From Amycolatopsis australiensis (GTDB lineage: Bacteria; Actinomycetota; Actinomycetes; Mycobacteriales; Pseudonocardiaceae): a stretch of 64,000 bases of DNA. Within the stretch, counting starts at the first letter, position 1. Each line of letters begins with the position of its first letter. The position numbers and the translations under genes are program-made. The notes under the pieces were generated by a model, which saw nothing but the letters and a program-made list of their open reading frames with translations, had not been told where the DNA came from and ran no database searches. Positions 22,406 through 31,368 of this stretch are shown here, piece after piece. The stretch spans positions 620,001 to 684,000 of the forward strand of contig NZ_FPJG01000006.1 in assembly GCF_900119165.1 (NCBI RefSeq), in the 5' to 3' direction.

Positions 22406-24967
22406 TCAACGACCGGTGGTCTGGAGGGACGGCGTGCCGCCCAGGAAAGGCAGCACCTCCTTGCCGTCCAGGAGGGCGGCGAGCGCGAGCAGGATTCCCG
22501 CGCCGCCGGTCTTGAGGTCCATCGACAGGCGCAGCAGCTGGTTGCCGGGGAAGGCGAGGCCGCCCTTGAACGGCACCGCGTACCAGGCCAGCCGGGCCAG
22601 GTGCAGGTCGATCGCCGTGCGGATCGGCTGCTCCGGGGCCGGGTCCATGCTCAGCGCCACCGCCAGCCCGCACCGGCCGAACAGCAGGCCGGGGTGGATG
22701 ACGAACTCGCCGCGGCACGATTCGCGCAGGCCGGGGAGACTCTCGCAGGCCTCGGCTTCCGGGCGGTGGCGGGCCAGCTGCTCGGCGACCATGAGGATTC
22801 CGGCGCTGCCGATCCCGGCGTAGGGCAGGGTGCGGGCCGCGCCGTCGCGGACCTGGAGTGAGCCGTCGTCGGCCTCGACGCATTCTTCGAGGTCACGGCA
22901 CAGTGCCTGGTCGGCGAACGACAGCCAGGCCGGTTCGCCCGTGCGCTCGAAAAGCCGGACGAACAGCAGCGCCGGACCCGACCAGCCGGACAGCAGGCCG
23001 GCGCGGGCGAAATTCCCCGGTGGCGCCGCCGTGTCGAGTGCTTCGGCCAGCCGGACGGCCGTCGTCAACGCCTGGCGGCCGAACTCGTTGTCCTGGCGGA
23101 CCGTCGCGAAGTGCAGCATGGTGAGCCCGATACCGGCCAGGCCACCCTCCAGGGCGTGGTCGGTGGTCTGCTCGACGAGCCGCGCGGACGACGCCAGCAG
23201 CTTGGTCGCCTCGTCGTGGTACCCCAAGTTCTCCAGCACGTAGGCGATGCCGTAGCTGCCGTCGTAGAAGCCGGGCCGGGTCGGCGGTTCACGGCGGACC
23301 GACTCGATCAGCCAGCGCTCGTGCTCGGGGAACCGGCCGGCGCCGGCGACGTCGAGGGCGTGCAGCACGCCCGCGGCACCGACGCCGAAGCAGGCGCCGC
23401 CGACCCGGAACTGCTCGATGTCGCCGGGGAACAGCCGGTCACGGCGCTCGGGCGTCGCGCCGGCCAGGATCGCTTCGGCGATCTGCTTGCGGACCAGCGG
23501 CCAGTCGGGCTTGTCCTGGTCGAGTTCCGTGTGGACCGGTGCCGGCTCCGCGGGCGCTTCACGCGGGGCCAGCACCGCGACTGCGGCGTCGGCGTAGCCC
23601 TGCGGCAGCGCGAACCTGCGTTCGACGAAGTCCGCGATGCCGCGCAGCTTCGCCGGCGCAAGCTCCGTCAGCTGCGAGAGCGGCAGGAACAGCCACAGCC
23701 GCAACGCCGCGACAGCGTGCTCGTCGATCTCGAAGCCGGTGCGGTCGGCCGGGGCGCGGAAGCCGGGCGCGCCCAGTGCCGGGCGGTCGCCGGACTCGAC
23801 GTCGAAGGCCATCTCGAAGTCGATCAGCGAGATCCGGCCGCCGTCCTCGTCGATGAGGATGTTCAGCGGATGCAGGTCACCGAAGACGATGCCGCGGGCG
23901 TGGATCGCCTCGACCGTCTCCTCGACGCGGGCGACGATGTCCAGCGCGCGGCGGGCGTAGGCTGCCAGGTCGGCGTCCGTCGTTCCGCGCCTGGTCAGCG
24001 GGTAGTTTCGGGCCAGCCAGTTGCCCAGCGAGTTGCCCGGCATGAACTCCATGGCCAGGTAGTGGTGCTCCCAGACCGTGAACCGTTCGAAGACCCGCGG
24101 CACGCCGGGGATGCCGGCCAGCCGGTCGAGCACCTCGTGCTCGCGGCGCAGCCGCTCGACGGCGTCGATCCGCGCCTTGTCGAGGCCCGCGTACGGACGG
24201 GCTTCCTTGAGCACCACTTCGTCGCCGCCGGCCTTGGGCTCGGCGAGGTACACGCCGCCGCCGTTGGAGAAATGCAGAGAACGCTTCACCTGGTACCGGA
24301 ACTGATCCGGGTCGCCGCTCTTGCGCGCCGCGATGCTGCTCTGCAGGCATGCGGGAATCTTCACCCAGTCAGGGACCGAGAACGTCGGCTCGCGCCTGTC
24401 CGGGACGAGCCTGCCGTCCGGGCGGCGGATCGCCAGGACGCGGTTGCCCTCGTGTTCGACCCACTGCTCGGCGAATCCACCGTAACGGACGTAGAGCGGA
24501 CCGTCGCCGTATCTGAGGTCGCTCAGGATATAGGCGCCGTGCTCGCCGTCGAGACGGGCCGCCAGGTCTTCGAGAACACGCTCCAGCTCGTCTTCGTCAG
24601 CGGGGTAAATGGTGATGAGCTTGGCGCTGCCGTCACGGGGGGCGTATTTCGAATTCCGAGCGAGCAGGATCATCAGCGAGCGGAGGTGCTTGTAGGCGAT
24701 CCGGTGCTCGACACAGTACTCGTGCACCTGCACGAGCACGCGCCGCGCATTGTCCAGACCAGCGGAAACGTGGATCTTCCAGCCTTGGGCGGGCAGCTCA
24801 TGCCCTTCGGGACGCAGCGCGCGCCAGACCCCGCGGTCCGCGGTGACCCAGCCCTCGGCCGGCGCCGGCAGCGCCTGGGCGAAATCGTCGACCGGCGCAC
24901 CGGTTTCCTGTTGTTCGTCGTAGAACAACGGGTCCGCGAAGCAAAAAGCTTCGTAGCGCAGGTCCAT
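22406..24967 (-). CDS. ramC: Class III lanthipeptide synthetase (LanKC), RamC-like
   Basis: An 853-residue trifunctional enzyme. The N-terminal lyase domain (about 1-215) starts MDLRYEAFCFADP. The central Ser/Thr kinase domain (about 220-505) has VVLKEARPY (Lys near 252), catalytic GDLHPLN near 366 and DFE near 382. The C-terminal LanC-like cyclase domain (about 540-850) has GGLAGIGL, LSGWSGPA and FGRCGLAV but, as usual in class III, no clear zinc-ligand triad. It phosphorylates Ser/Thr of the precursor, eliminates phosphate and closes the rings. ATG at 24967 has a GGAGGGG site; the frame to 25150 upstream is rejected. It is the first gene of the operon, read from a 447-bp divergent region. 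Confidence 0.93.
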   Translation of the reverse strand: MDLRYEAFCFADPLFYDEQQETGAPVDDFAQALPAPAEGWVTADRGVWRALRPEGHELPAQGWKIHVSAGLDNARRVLVQVHEYCVEHRIAYKHLRSLMILLARNSKYAPRDGSAKLITIYPADEDELERVLEDLAARLDGEHGAYILSDLRYGDGPLYVRYGGFAEQWVEHEGNRVLAIRRPDGRLVPDRREPTFSVPDWVKIPACLQSSIAARKSGDPDQFRYQVKRSLHFSNGGGVYLAEPKAGGDEVVLKEARPYAGLDKARIDAVERLRREHEVLDRLAGIPGVPRVFERFTVWEHHYLAMEFMPGNSLGNWLARNYPLTRRGTTDADLAAYARRALDIVARVEETVEAIHARGIVFGDLHPLNILIDEDGGRISLIDFEMAFDVESGDRPALGAPGFRAPADRTGFEIDEHAVAALRLWLFLPLSQLTELAPAKLRGIADFVERRFALPQGYADAAVAVLAPREAPAEPAPVHTELDQDKPDWPLVRKQIAEAILAGATPERRDRLFPGDIEQFRVGGACFGVGAAGVLHALDVAGAGRFPEHERWLIESVRREPPTRPGFYDGSYGIAYVLENLGYHDEATKLLASSARLVEQTTDHALEGGLAGIGLTMLHFATVRQDNEFGRQALTTAVRLAEALDTAAPPGNFARAGLLSGWSGPALLFVRLFERTGEPAWLSFADQALCRDLEECVEADDGSLQVRDGAARTLPYAGIGSAGILMVAEQLARHRPEAEACESLPGLRESCRGEFVIHPGLLFGRCGLAVALSMDPAPEQPIRTAIDLHLARLAWYAVPFKGGLAFPGNQLLRLSMDLKTGGAGILLALAALLDGKEVLPFLGGTPSLQTTGR

Positions 24968-25414
24968 CGAAGATACCCCTCCGTGCGATCCCCGGGGCAT
25001 CGCCACTCCGGGACGAGGAACATTCCCCCACGCCGGACCGCCTCGGGCCAATCCGCCAACCCGGGGGTTCAACTGGGCTATCCGAGGTAGGCAAAAAGAG
25101 CACTTACCAGTCGGTAGCCGAACGCAGCGTGATTCTTGGCCGACGGCCAACCACCCTGTCGGGGTGTAACACGAAGCTTTTTACGACATTCCCGCAGGTC
25201 CACACAAAGATAACACGGAATGGCCCACAAAATTGGCAGGCCGCCATCAAGACGGTCCAGTGATCAACTTTCCGGGTGCGCGCTCTCGGCGGCCACGGTG
25301 AGTCCACAATGGAACCACGTCGGGTGTCCCGCGCCACGCCCGCGGCACCTCGGCGGACGGACCAGCAGGTACCACGGAGTAAGTTGACGCCCGGCGGACC
25401 GGAAGGAGGAACGC
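24968..25414. promoter_or_regulatory. Divergent intergenic region upstream of ramC
   Basis: This 447-bp gene-free stretch is clearly less GC-rich than its surroundings between about 25090 and 25265. It should hold the promoters for the ram-like operon (minus strand) and for the membrane-protein pair (plus strand, strong GGAAGGAGG site before 25415). A TACC-N4-GGTA dyad lies at 25105-25116. I could not identify a RamR-type repeat or a confident -10/-35 pair. Confidence 0.5.
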
Positions 25415-25780
25415 GTGGTCTTCGGATTCGCCGTGACGGTCGCCGTGGCGGCGACGCTCGTCGCGCTCTGGAGCTTCGTCCAGTCGGCCCGCAACCGGCT
25501 GCCGGACAACCCGCTCCTGATCGGGCTCGCGGTCGTCGAGGTGCTACTCGTCGTCCAGCTGGTGATCGGGATCGTCCTGCTCGCGGGCGGCGAACGGCCC
25601 GGCAGCCTGGCGACCTACCTGGCCTACCTGATCGGCTGTCTGCTTGTCTTGCCCGCCGGCGCCGCGTGGGCGCTGGCCGAGCGGAGCCGGTCGAGCACGG
25701 TCGTGCTCGGCATCGCCTGCCTGGCGATCCCGGTGATGGTGCTGCGACTGAACGAGGTGTGGAGTGGAGCAACAGCGTAG
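25415..25780 (+). CDS. Integral membrane protein, 121 aa
   Basis: A 121-residue protein with four hydrophobic segments (about 3-22, 34-58, 67-88, 94-112) and short loops. GTG at 25415 is preceded by GGAAGGAGG. It overlaps the next membrane-protein gene by 17 bases, so the two are probably made together. No family signature is recognised. It diverges from the lanthipeptide operon; a link to peptide immunity or morphogenesis is possible but unsupported. Confidence 0.8.
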   Translation: MVFGFAVTVAVAATLVALWSFVQSARNRLPDNPLLIGLAVVEVLLVVQLVIGIVLLAGGERPGSLATYLAYLIGCLLVLPAGAAWALAERSRSSTVVLGIACLAIPVMVLRLNEVWSGATA

Positions 25781-26174
25781 GACGGCCTCCGGCCCCGGAC
25801 GGGTGCTCGTCGCCGTGTACGCGATCTTCGCGCTGGCCGCGACGTCGCGGGCCGGCGTCCAGATCGGCACCAAGTTCCACGAAGCCCCGCTGGCCTACCT
25901 GCTCTCGGCGTTCGCCGCGGTCGTCTACATCGTCGCGACGGTCGCGCTGGCCAAGCGCGGCGACGCCTGGTGGCGCGTGGCACTGGTGGCCTGCTCGATC
26001 GAGCTGCTGGGCGTCCTGACCATCGGCACGCTCAGCCTCGTCGACGCGGCCGCGTTCCGGCACCCGACCGTCTGGTCGGTCTACGGCGAGGGCTACCTGT
26101 TCATCCCGCTGGTCCTGCCGGTCATCGGCCTGTACTGGCTGCGCCGCACGGCGCCGGCCAAGGTCACGGCCTGA
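25764..26174 (+). CDS. Integral membrane protein, 136 aa
   Basis: A 136-residue protein with about four membrane spans (about 14-30, 43-62, 70-92, 110-127), a conserved-looking RAGVQIGTKFHEAPLAYLL segment and a basic C-terminus. GTG at 25764 lies within the end of the preceding gene, which supports a two-gene operon. Similar short four-span proteins occur widely in actinobacteria without assigned function. It converges on the glycosyltransferase with a small overlap of the 3' ends (26164-26174). Confidence 0.8.
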   Translation: MEQQRRTASGPGRVLVAVYAIFALAATSRAGVQIGTKFHEAPLAYLLSAFAAVVYIVATVALAKRGDAWWRVALVACSIELLGVLTIGTLSLVDAAAFRHPTVWSVYGEGYLFIPLVLPVIGLYWLRRTAPAKVTA

Positions 26175-28050
26175 CGCCGCAGTCGAACAGCACTCCGGCG
26201 GTCGCCGCGTCCGGGCCGATCCGCGCGGGCGGTACCGGACGGCAGTGCCGGGCCTCCCAGCCGACCCGCCTGGTCAGCTCGCCGGCATCCGTTGACGCCG
26301 CTACCGCGCCTCGCTGCTTCGCCGCGGCGCGTCCCATGTCGACGAACACCCGGGGGAGCAGCACGAACCGCAGCTTGCCGGACGCCACCCACTGCGGAAG
26401 GTCGGCAGCGGACGGCGCCGGGTCGAAGCCGAGGTAGCCGCCGAGCGGCGCCACCCGCGCGTCGGTGTTCAGCAGGAACGGGTCCGCCCCGTAGGTACCG
26501 CCTTCGACCGCCAACGCGACCGAAGCGGACGACGCCTGGGCGTAGGCGAGCACCTCCCGCTGACCAGGGCTGAGCTGGTCCGCGCTGTCGATGAACCGGA
26601 CATACCCGGCCTCGGCGCCCTGGCCGGTGTTCAGCCCGATGACCCGGTGCAGCGCATCGGTCGGCGGCGGTCCGGCCTCCGGGTCGGCCGTCTCCAGCAC
26701 GGTGACCGGCCGCGCCGCGGTGTCGACGACGAAGGCCGCGGGGCCCGCCAAGAGAGCAGCCAGGCCGGTCACGGCCGCCACGCGTGGCGCCCGCAAGAGT
26801 GCCGCGACGACGCTGAGCACCGCCAGGACGAGCACGGTGTAGCGCAGCCACGGCGCCCAGTCCGGCGTCCGGTCGAGCAGGACGTACGCGAGCACGGCGG
26901 TCCCGGCGACTGCCGCCGGCAGCACGAACCGGGCACGTCCGCCCGCACGGAACCACTCCCAGGCCGTGACCAGTCCGGCCGCGGCGAGCGCGGCGATCGC
27001 CGGAGCCAGCTCGGCGGTGTAGTACGCGTGGAAGATGCCGCCGGTGAACGAAAAGACCGCGGCGCCGACAACCAGCCACCCGCCCCACAACGCCCAGCCC
27101 CCCTTGGTCTGCGGCGCGGCGCCACGAGCACGGCACGCGGCCACGATCAAGGACGTCACCGCGAGCGGCAGCAGCCACGCGATCTGCCCGCCGACCTCGG
27201 TGTTGAACAGCCGCAGCGGCCCGGCGCCGCCGCCGAGCGCCGTGCCGACCGCGGCGCCGTAGCCGCCGCCGATGCCCGTCGTGCCGCCGACCAGCCGGGT
27301 CAAGCCGTTGTAGCCGAAGGCCAGCTGCCAGACCGAGCCGTCCGTGGTGCTGCCGACGAACGGTTTCGCGCCTGGCCACAGGCTCACGACGACCGGCCAG
27401 GCCAGCGAGACGACCAGCGTCACGCCACCGGCCAGGCCGATCCGGGCGAGGCGCCGTCCGCGCGAACCGGGCGCCGCGACGAAGTACGCGAGCGCCAGGC
27501 CGGGCAGCACGATCCACGCGGCGAGCATCTTCGTCAGGAAACCCAAGCCCACGAACACGCCTGCCAACGACAGCCAGCGCGCGTCCTCGATCGCCCTGGT
27601 CACGCTGTACGCGGCCAGCAGGAGAAGGAGCACGAGCAGGGTGTCCGGCAGGTTGTCGTGGTTGATCGCCGCAGTGACCGGGGTCAGCGCGAACAGCGCC
27701 GCGGCGAGCAGCGCGGTCCTGGGTCCCGCCCAGCGACGCACTAGCCGGTTCAGCACGAAGACCGCCGCGACACCCTCGATGACCTGCACCAACGCGATCG
27801 CCCACGGGTGGAACCCGAACACGGCCACGCCGAGCGTCTGCGTCCAGAACGCGAGCGGCGGCTTGTCGACCGTGACGACGCCCGCCGGGTCGAAGCCCGC
27901 GAAGAAGAACGCCGTGACGTCGTGGGACATCGAGTGCACGGCGGACGCGTAGTACGGCTGCAGCGGGCGGCTGCCGATCGCCCACCCCCACAGCACCGCC
28001 GCCACCGCGAGAACTGTCCCGACCGCGATCCGTTCGGCCTTCACCGCCAT
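26164..28050 (-). CDS. Membrane glycosyltransferase, GT39/ArnT-like family
   Basis: A 628-residue protein with about 10-12 membrane spans in the first 430 residues and a soluble C-terminal domain. The first loop has the acidic motif of polyprenyl-phosphate-sugar transferases (AFFFAGFDPAGVVTVDKPPLAFW). Spans resembling ArnT/PMT follow, including NHDNLPDTLLVLLLLLAAY and GLGFLTKMLAAWIVLPGLAL. It would move a sugar from a polyprenyl phosphate donor to an envelope acceptor outside the membrane; the acceptor is unknown. ATG at 28050 has a GGAGGGGGA site. Confidence 0.87.
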   Translation of the reverse strand: MAVKAERIAVGTVLAVAAVLWGWAIGSRPLQPYYASAVHSMSHDVTAFFFAGFDPAGVVTVDKPPLAFWTQTLGVAVFGFHPWAIALVQVIEGVAAVFVLNRLVRRWAGPRTALLAAALFALTPVTAAINHDNLPDTLLVLLLLLAAYSVTRAIEDARWLSLAGVFVGLGFLTKMLAAWIVLPGLALAYFVAAPGSRGRRLARIGLAGGVTLVVSLAWPVVVSLWPGAKPFVGSTTDGSVWQLAFGYNGLTRLVGGTTGIGGGYGAAVGTALGGGAGPLRLFNTEVGGQIAWLLPLAVTSLIVAACRARGAAPQTKGGWALWGGWLVVGAAVFSFTGGIFHAYYTAELAPAIAALAAAGLVTAWEWFRAGGRARFVLPAAVAGTAVLAYVLLDRTPDWAPWLRYTVLVLAVLSVVAALLRAPRVAAVTGLAALLAGPAAFVVDTAARPVTVLETADPEAGPPPTDALHRVIGLNTGQGAEAGYVRFIDSADQLSPGQREVLAYAQASSASVALAVEGGTYGADPFLLNTDARVAPLGGYLGFDPAPSAADLPQWVASGKLRFVLLPRVFVDMGRAAAKQRGAVAASTDAGELTRRVGWEARHCRPVPPARIGPDAATAGVLFDCGVRP

Positions 28051-28309
28051 GTCTCCCCCTCCGGTTCCGTCCGGCAACGCTAGGGCGGCACGGCGGCGAA
28101 GTCCTCAAGCCGCGGTTTGATCCACGTCCACCCTCGGGTGGAACGCGGAACAGTACGGGGAACTGCACGTAGGGCGGTCGGCGAAATAAATACGCAAGCA
28201 ACCGGACTTTCGTCGGTTCCGGACATTCCCCGCGAACTCGGACACTCTTCTCGTTCGGTCCCCACCGGCTTTCGGCGTGCGGGTTTCTCCGCACGAAAAG
28301 GAGTTGAGC

Positions 28310-29026
28310 GTGAAATTCGGCAAGTTCGTCCTGCTGGCCGCGAGCACCGCGCTGGCCTTGGTCGGCCTCGGCGCCCCGGCGTCGGCCGAGAGCACCCCGC
28401 AGGCCCAGCCGTCGATCATCGGCGGCAGCACCGCCACGAGCGGTCCCTGGGCGGCCCGGCTGTTCGTGAACGGCCAGCAGAACTGCACCGCGACGATCAT
28501 CGCGCCGCAGTACATCCTCACCGCTAAGCACTGCGTCAGCAGCGCCGGGACGTACACGTTCCGGATCGGCAGCCTCGACCAGTCCAGCGGCGGGACGCTG
28601 GCCACCGGCTCGACCATCACGCGTTACCCGGGCAGCGCCGACCTGGCGATCGTCCGGCTCACCACCTCGGTGAACGCCACGTACTCACCGCTCGGGAACG
28701 TCGGTGACGTCTCGGTCGGCCAGAACGTGTCGGTCTACGGCTGGGGCGCCACCAGCCAGTGCGGCTCTGAGATCAACTGCCAGTCGCGCTACCTGAAGGT
28801 CGCGACGGTGCGGGTCAATTCGATCAGCTGCAGCGACTACACCGGCGGCGTCGCGGTGTGCGCGAACCGCGTCAACGGCATCACCGCCGGCGGCGACTCG
28901 GGCGGCCCGATGTTCGCTTCGGGCCGCCAGGTCGGCGTCGCCTCGACCAGCGACCGTTCGAACAACACCGCGTACACGAACATCACGCGTTATCGCAGCT
29001 GGATTTCCCAGGTCGCCGGCGTCTGA
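28310..29026 (+). CDS. Secreted trypsin-like serine protease (S1 family)
   Basis: A 238-residue protein with a Sec signal peptide ending in PASA near residue 26. The mature domain begins after a short pro-sequence with IIGGSTA. The catalytic triad is His in LTAKHC (about 72), Asp in GSADLAIVRL (about 110) and Ser in GGDSGGP (about 194). Three cysteine pairs fit the family disulfides. GTG at 28310 has an AAAAGGAG site. It is a typical extracellular protease of soil actinobacteria and stands as a single gene. Confidence 0.92.
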   Translation: MKFGKFVLLAASTALALVGLGAPASAESTPQAQPSIIGGSTATSGPWAARLFVNGQQNCTATIIAPQYILTAKHCVSSAGTYTFRIGSLDQSSGGTLATGSTITRYPGSADLAIVRLTTSVNATYSPLGNVGDVSVGQNVSVYGWGATSQCGSEINCQSRYLKVATVRVNSISCSDYTGGVAVCANRVNGITAGGDSGGPMFASGRQVGVASTSDRSNNTAYTNITRYRSWISQVAGV

Positions 29027-29030
29027 TTCG

Positions 29031-29046
29031 GGAAAGGACCCTTTCC
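29031..29046. terminator. Hairpin between convergent protease and lyase genes
   Basis: A perfect inverted repeat (GGAAAGG / CCTTTCC) fills the 21-base gap between the two stop codons. A 6-bp stem with a 4-base loop is the likely folded form. It is short, so its strength is uncertain. Confidence 0.45.
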
Positions 29047-29047
29047 G

Positions 29048-30349
29048 TCAGGACGTCGAAATGTCGTCGAGCTGTTCCGCGGCGGGCCGGACCGGGTAGA
29101 GGTCACCACCCGGTTCGGCCGGCACGCGCGGCAATGCCGTCCGCGCGGCCTTGTCGCCCGCGTCCGCAGCCGCATGGAGCACGTCCAGCGCGGCGTACTG
29201 CCGGAAGTCCAGCTCGGGGTACGGCCAGGCGGACGGCCCCTGGGTGGCGGCCGGGATCAGGAAGTCGACGGCCTTGAACAGCGTCGCGCCGCTGGGTGCG
29301 GTGTAGTGCCACAGGTCGACGCCGACGTGCTTGCCGATCTGCGCGAGCCGCGTGAGCGCGACGAGGTTGAAGTTCGAGTAGTGCCAGCTGCGGGTGCGGC
29401 TCGCTTCCTGCGGCTGGTAGCCGTTGGCCTGGATCTGCGCCGCGATCCGCTTCGGACCGGCGTCCTGAGCGATGGTCTTCGCCAGGTCGCGCCGTCCGGT
29501 ACCGAGCGCGAGCCCGGCGGCGAGCATGTCGTAGAAGCTGCCGTGGTTGTTCTGCGCCGCGGCTTCGTCGGTGCCGTTCTTGCTGGTGCGCAGCCAGTTC
29601 AGGAACTGCGTGTACCAGCCCGTCATGCCGGCCTGGTCGGTGCGGGTCCAGCCGGGGGCGCCGGTGGCGAGGATGGCGGTGGCGTCGACGACCTCGGTGA
29701 GCGTGTAGGAGAACTCGATGATGCCGATGCCGCGCCCGTCGACCTTGCAGGGAATGCCCTGGGCGTAGTTCAGGTTCGGGTTCATCTTCGTGTCGGCGTC
29801 GAGGAACCACGTGCGCAGGTCGAGGGCCGCGCGCTGGGCGTAGCGCGGGTCGCCGGTGTAGTACCAGGCGAGGGCGAGCCGGTAGATGGCGCTGAAGGCC
29901 TGGCCGCGGTAGGCGTGGTCGGTGATCTGGTCGACGATCGGGTTGCGCTGGCCGTCCTTCTGCACGAACGGGCAGCCCCACGGGTTTTCGGCGGTCGGCT
30001 GGGTGGTCGGCCACCAGTAGGGGGCGAGGCTGAGGTAGTCGTGCTTGTCCCCGCTGGGCGGCACCTGAGCTTTGGCGGTGACGCTCCACGGACCGGCCGT
30101 GAGGTCGCTCTTCGCGGCGACGAGCAGGTCGTTCAACGCGGCGCGCGACGTCTTCTCGCCGACGAGCGCGGCGAACTTCGTCCGCAACAGCTGTCCGCCG
30201 TCGAGAACAGCGGTGTCGGGCGCGCAGATCGCTCCGATGACCGGGACGGTGCAGCCATGCCGCGCCGGGGCGGCCTCGGCAGGAGTCGCCAGAGGCGCGA
30301 GGAGGCCGAGCGCGGCGACCGCGGCCACGACGGTGTGGCGGAAGACCAT
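29048..30349 (-). CDS. Secreted alginate-lyase-family protein
   Basis: A 433-residue protein with a signal peptide (cleavage near AEAAPA, about residue 27) and an alpha/alpha-toroid alginate lyase domain (PF05426 type). Family motifs are YLSLAPYWWP, NNHGSFYD with the catalytic-type Asn-His, and RTRSWHYSNFNL. Proteins of this family cleave uronic-acid or related acidic polysaccharides by beta-elimination; in actinobacteria the true substrate is often unknown. Start was set at 30349; the ribosome binding site is weak. A dyad (TTCAC...GTGAA) lies just upstream of the start at about 30360-30395. Confidence 0.83.
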   Translation of the reverse strand: MVFRHTVVAAVAALGLLAPLATPAEAAPARHGCTVPVIGAICAPDTAVLDGGQLLRTKFAALVGEKTSRAALNDLLVAAKSDLTAGPWSVTAKAQVPPSGDKHDYLSLAPYWWPTTQPTAENPWGCPFVQKDGQRNPIVDQITDHAYRGQAFSAIYRLALAWYYTGDPRYAQRAALDLRTWFLDADTKMNPNLNYAQGIPCKVDGRGIGIIEFSYTLTEVVDATAILATGAPGWTRTDQAGMTGWYTQFLNWLRTSKNGTDEAAAQNNHGSFYDMLAAGLALGTGRRDLAKTIAQDAGPKRIAAQIQANGYQPQEASRTRSWHYSNFNLVALTRLAQIGKHVGVDLWHYTAPSGATLFKAVDFLIPAATQGPSAWPYPELDFRQYAALDVLHAAADAGDKAARTALPRVPAEPGGDLYPVRPAAEQLDDISTS

Positions 30350-30435
30350 GTCCGCTCCATTCACAGGTATGAACGTCAGACTAGTAAGTGAATGGAGCTT
30401 AGGCATGTGAATCCTGATTGGGCAATGCTTACCGG

Positions 30436-30936
30436 TCAGTCGCGAGGCCGGAAGAACGCGACGAGCTTGCCGGTCTCGAGGTCGGCCCAGCTGTCGGCGG
30501 TATCGACCACGACGGCGGCCCCGGTCGGGAACTTGGCCCGGACCTGCCGGGTGTCGTCCCCGTAGCCGGCGAGGTGGAGGGCGAGTTCGCTGACACCGGG
30601 CTCGTGGCCGACGACGGCCAGAGTGGCGACTTCGTCGGACACCCCGCGGATGGCGTGGAGGAACTCCGCGGGTCCGGCGCCGTAGAGGTCGTCGTCGTAT
30701 TCGACGTCGGGCCGGCTCGGGAGTTCTCCTGCGATTCCGGCCCAGGTCTCTCGGGTGCGGCGGGCGGTGGAGCAGAGGACGTGCTCGGGGACGTAACCGT
30801 TGTCGCCGAGCCAGCGGCCGAGCCTGGGCGCATCCCGAAGGCCGCGGGGCCCGAGGGGGCGTTCGTGATCCGGGACGTCGTCCGGCCAGGCGGATTTGGC
30901 GTGCCGGAGGATGATGAGCCTCCGGGTCGTGTTCAT
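30436..30936 (-). CDS. sixA: Phosphohistidine phosphatase SixA family
   Basis: A 166-residue histidine phosphatase with the RHG-type motif LRHAKSAW (catalytic His about 12), a second arginine region STARRTRETW and the second histidine in VVGHEPG. SixA removes phosphate from phosphohistidine in phosphorelays and PTS proteins; the actinobacterial substrate is not known. Its start is only 27 bases from the divergent immunity-like gene at 30964. Confidence 0.88.
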   Translation of the reverse strand: MNTTRRLIILRHAKSAWPDDVPDHERPLGPRGLRDAPRLGRWLGDNGYVPEHVLCSTARRTRETWAGIAGELPSRPDVEYDDDLYGAGPAEFLHAIRGVSDEVATLAVVGHEPGVSELALHLAGYGDDTRQVRAKFPTGAAVVVDTADSWADLETGKLVAFFRPRD

Positions 30937-30963
30937 GCTTCGAACCTACCGGGTGGAGGTGCC

Positions 30964-31368
30964 ATGGGGTCCGGTCCCGACTCGCTCACGCTCGAACAGA
31001 TCGAAGGCCGCTACTGGGGCGAGCCACCAGCCGACGCGACCCGGCTGATCAAGACCGTCCACGAGCTGCGACGCAAGCCGCTGGCTGCGCTGGACATCGA
31101 GGACCTGCGCGTGCTGCTGCTCCAGAAGGAGGGCGTCGACGTACTGGTCCCGATCGCGCTGACCCGCCTGGAGCAGAACCCGCTCGCGGAAGGCGACTTC
31201 TATCCCGGCGACCTGCTCAACGCGGTGCTGAAGATCCCGGAGGCGTACTGGCGGCAGCACCCCGATCAACATCGCCGCGTGTCAGCCGTGGTTGCGGCAG
31301 CCGAGCGCCTCGCTACATCGGAAAGACCGCCCGGAACGCCTTGGAGATCGGTTCGAGGTCAGCGATGA
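30964..31368 (+). CDS. CdiI-type contact-dependent growth inhibition immunity protein family
   Basis: A 134-residue protein with the CdiI_2-type pattern: SLTLEQIEGRYWGEPP, TRLIKTVHELRRKPL, IEDLRVLLLQKEGVDVLVPIAL and YPGDLL. Members are predicted immunity proteins against toxin domains of polymorphic toxins. No toxin gene (CdiA-, WXG- or Rhs-like) is near, so it is an orphan here. ATG at 30964 has a GGAGG site. It converges on the next gene with a 56-base overlap (31313-31368). Confidence 0.8.
   Translation: MGSGPDSLTLEQIEGRYWGEPPADATRLIKTVHELRRKPLAALDIEDLRVLLLQKEGVDVLVPIALTRLEQNPLAEGDFYPGDLLNAVLKIPEAYWRQHPDQHRRVSAVVAAAERLATSERPPGTPWRSVRGQR

Noticed and set aside
23111..25090. 659-codon plus-strand frame antisense to the lanthipeptide synthetase
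   Set aside because: Shadow frame; the opposite strand encodes all three LanKC domains with catalytic motifs.
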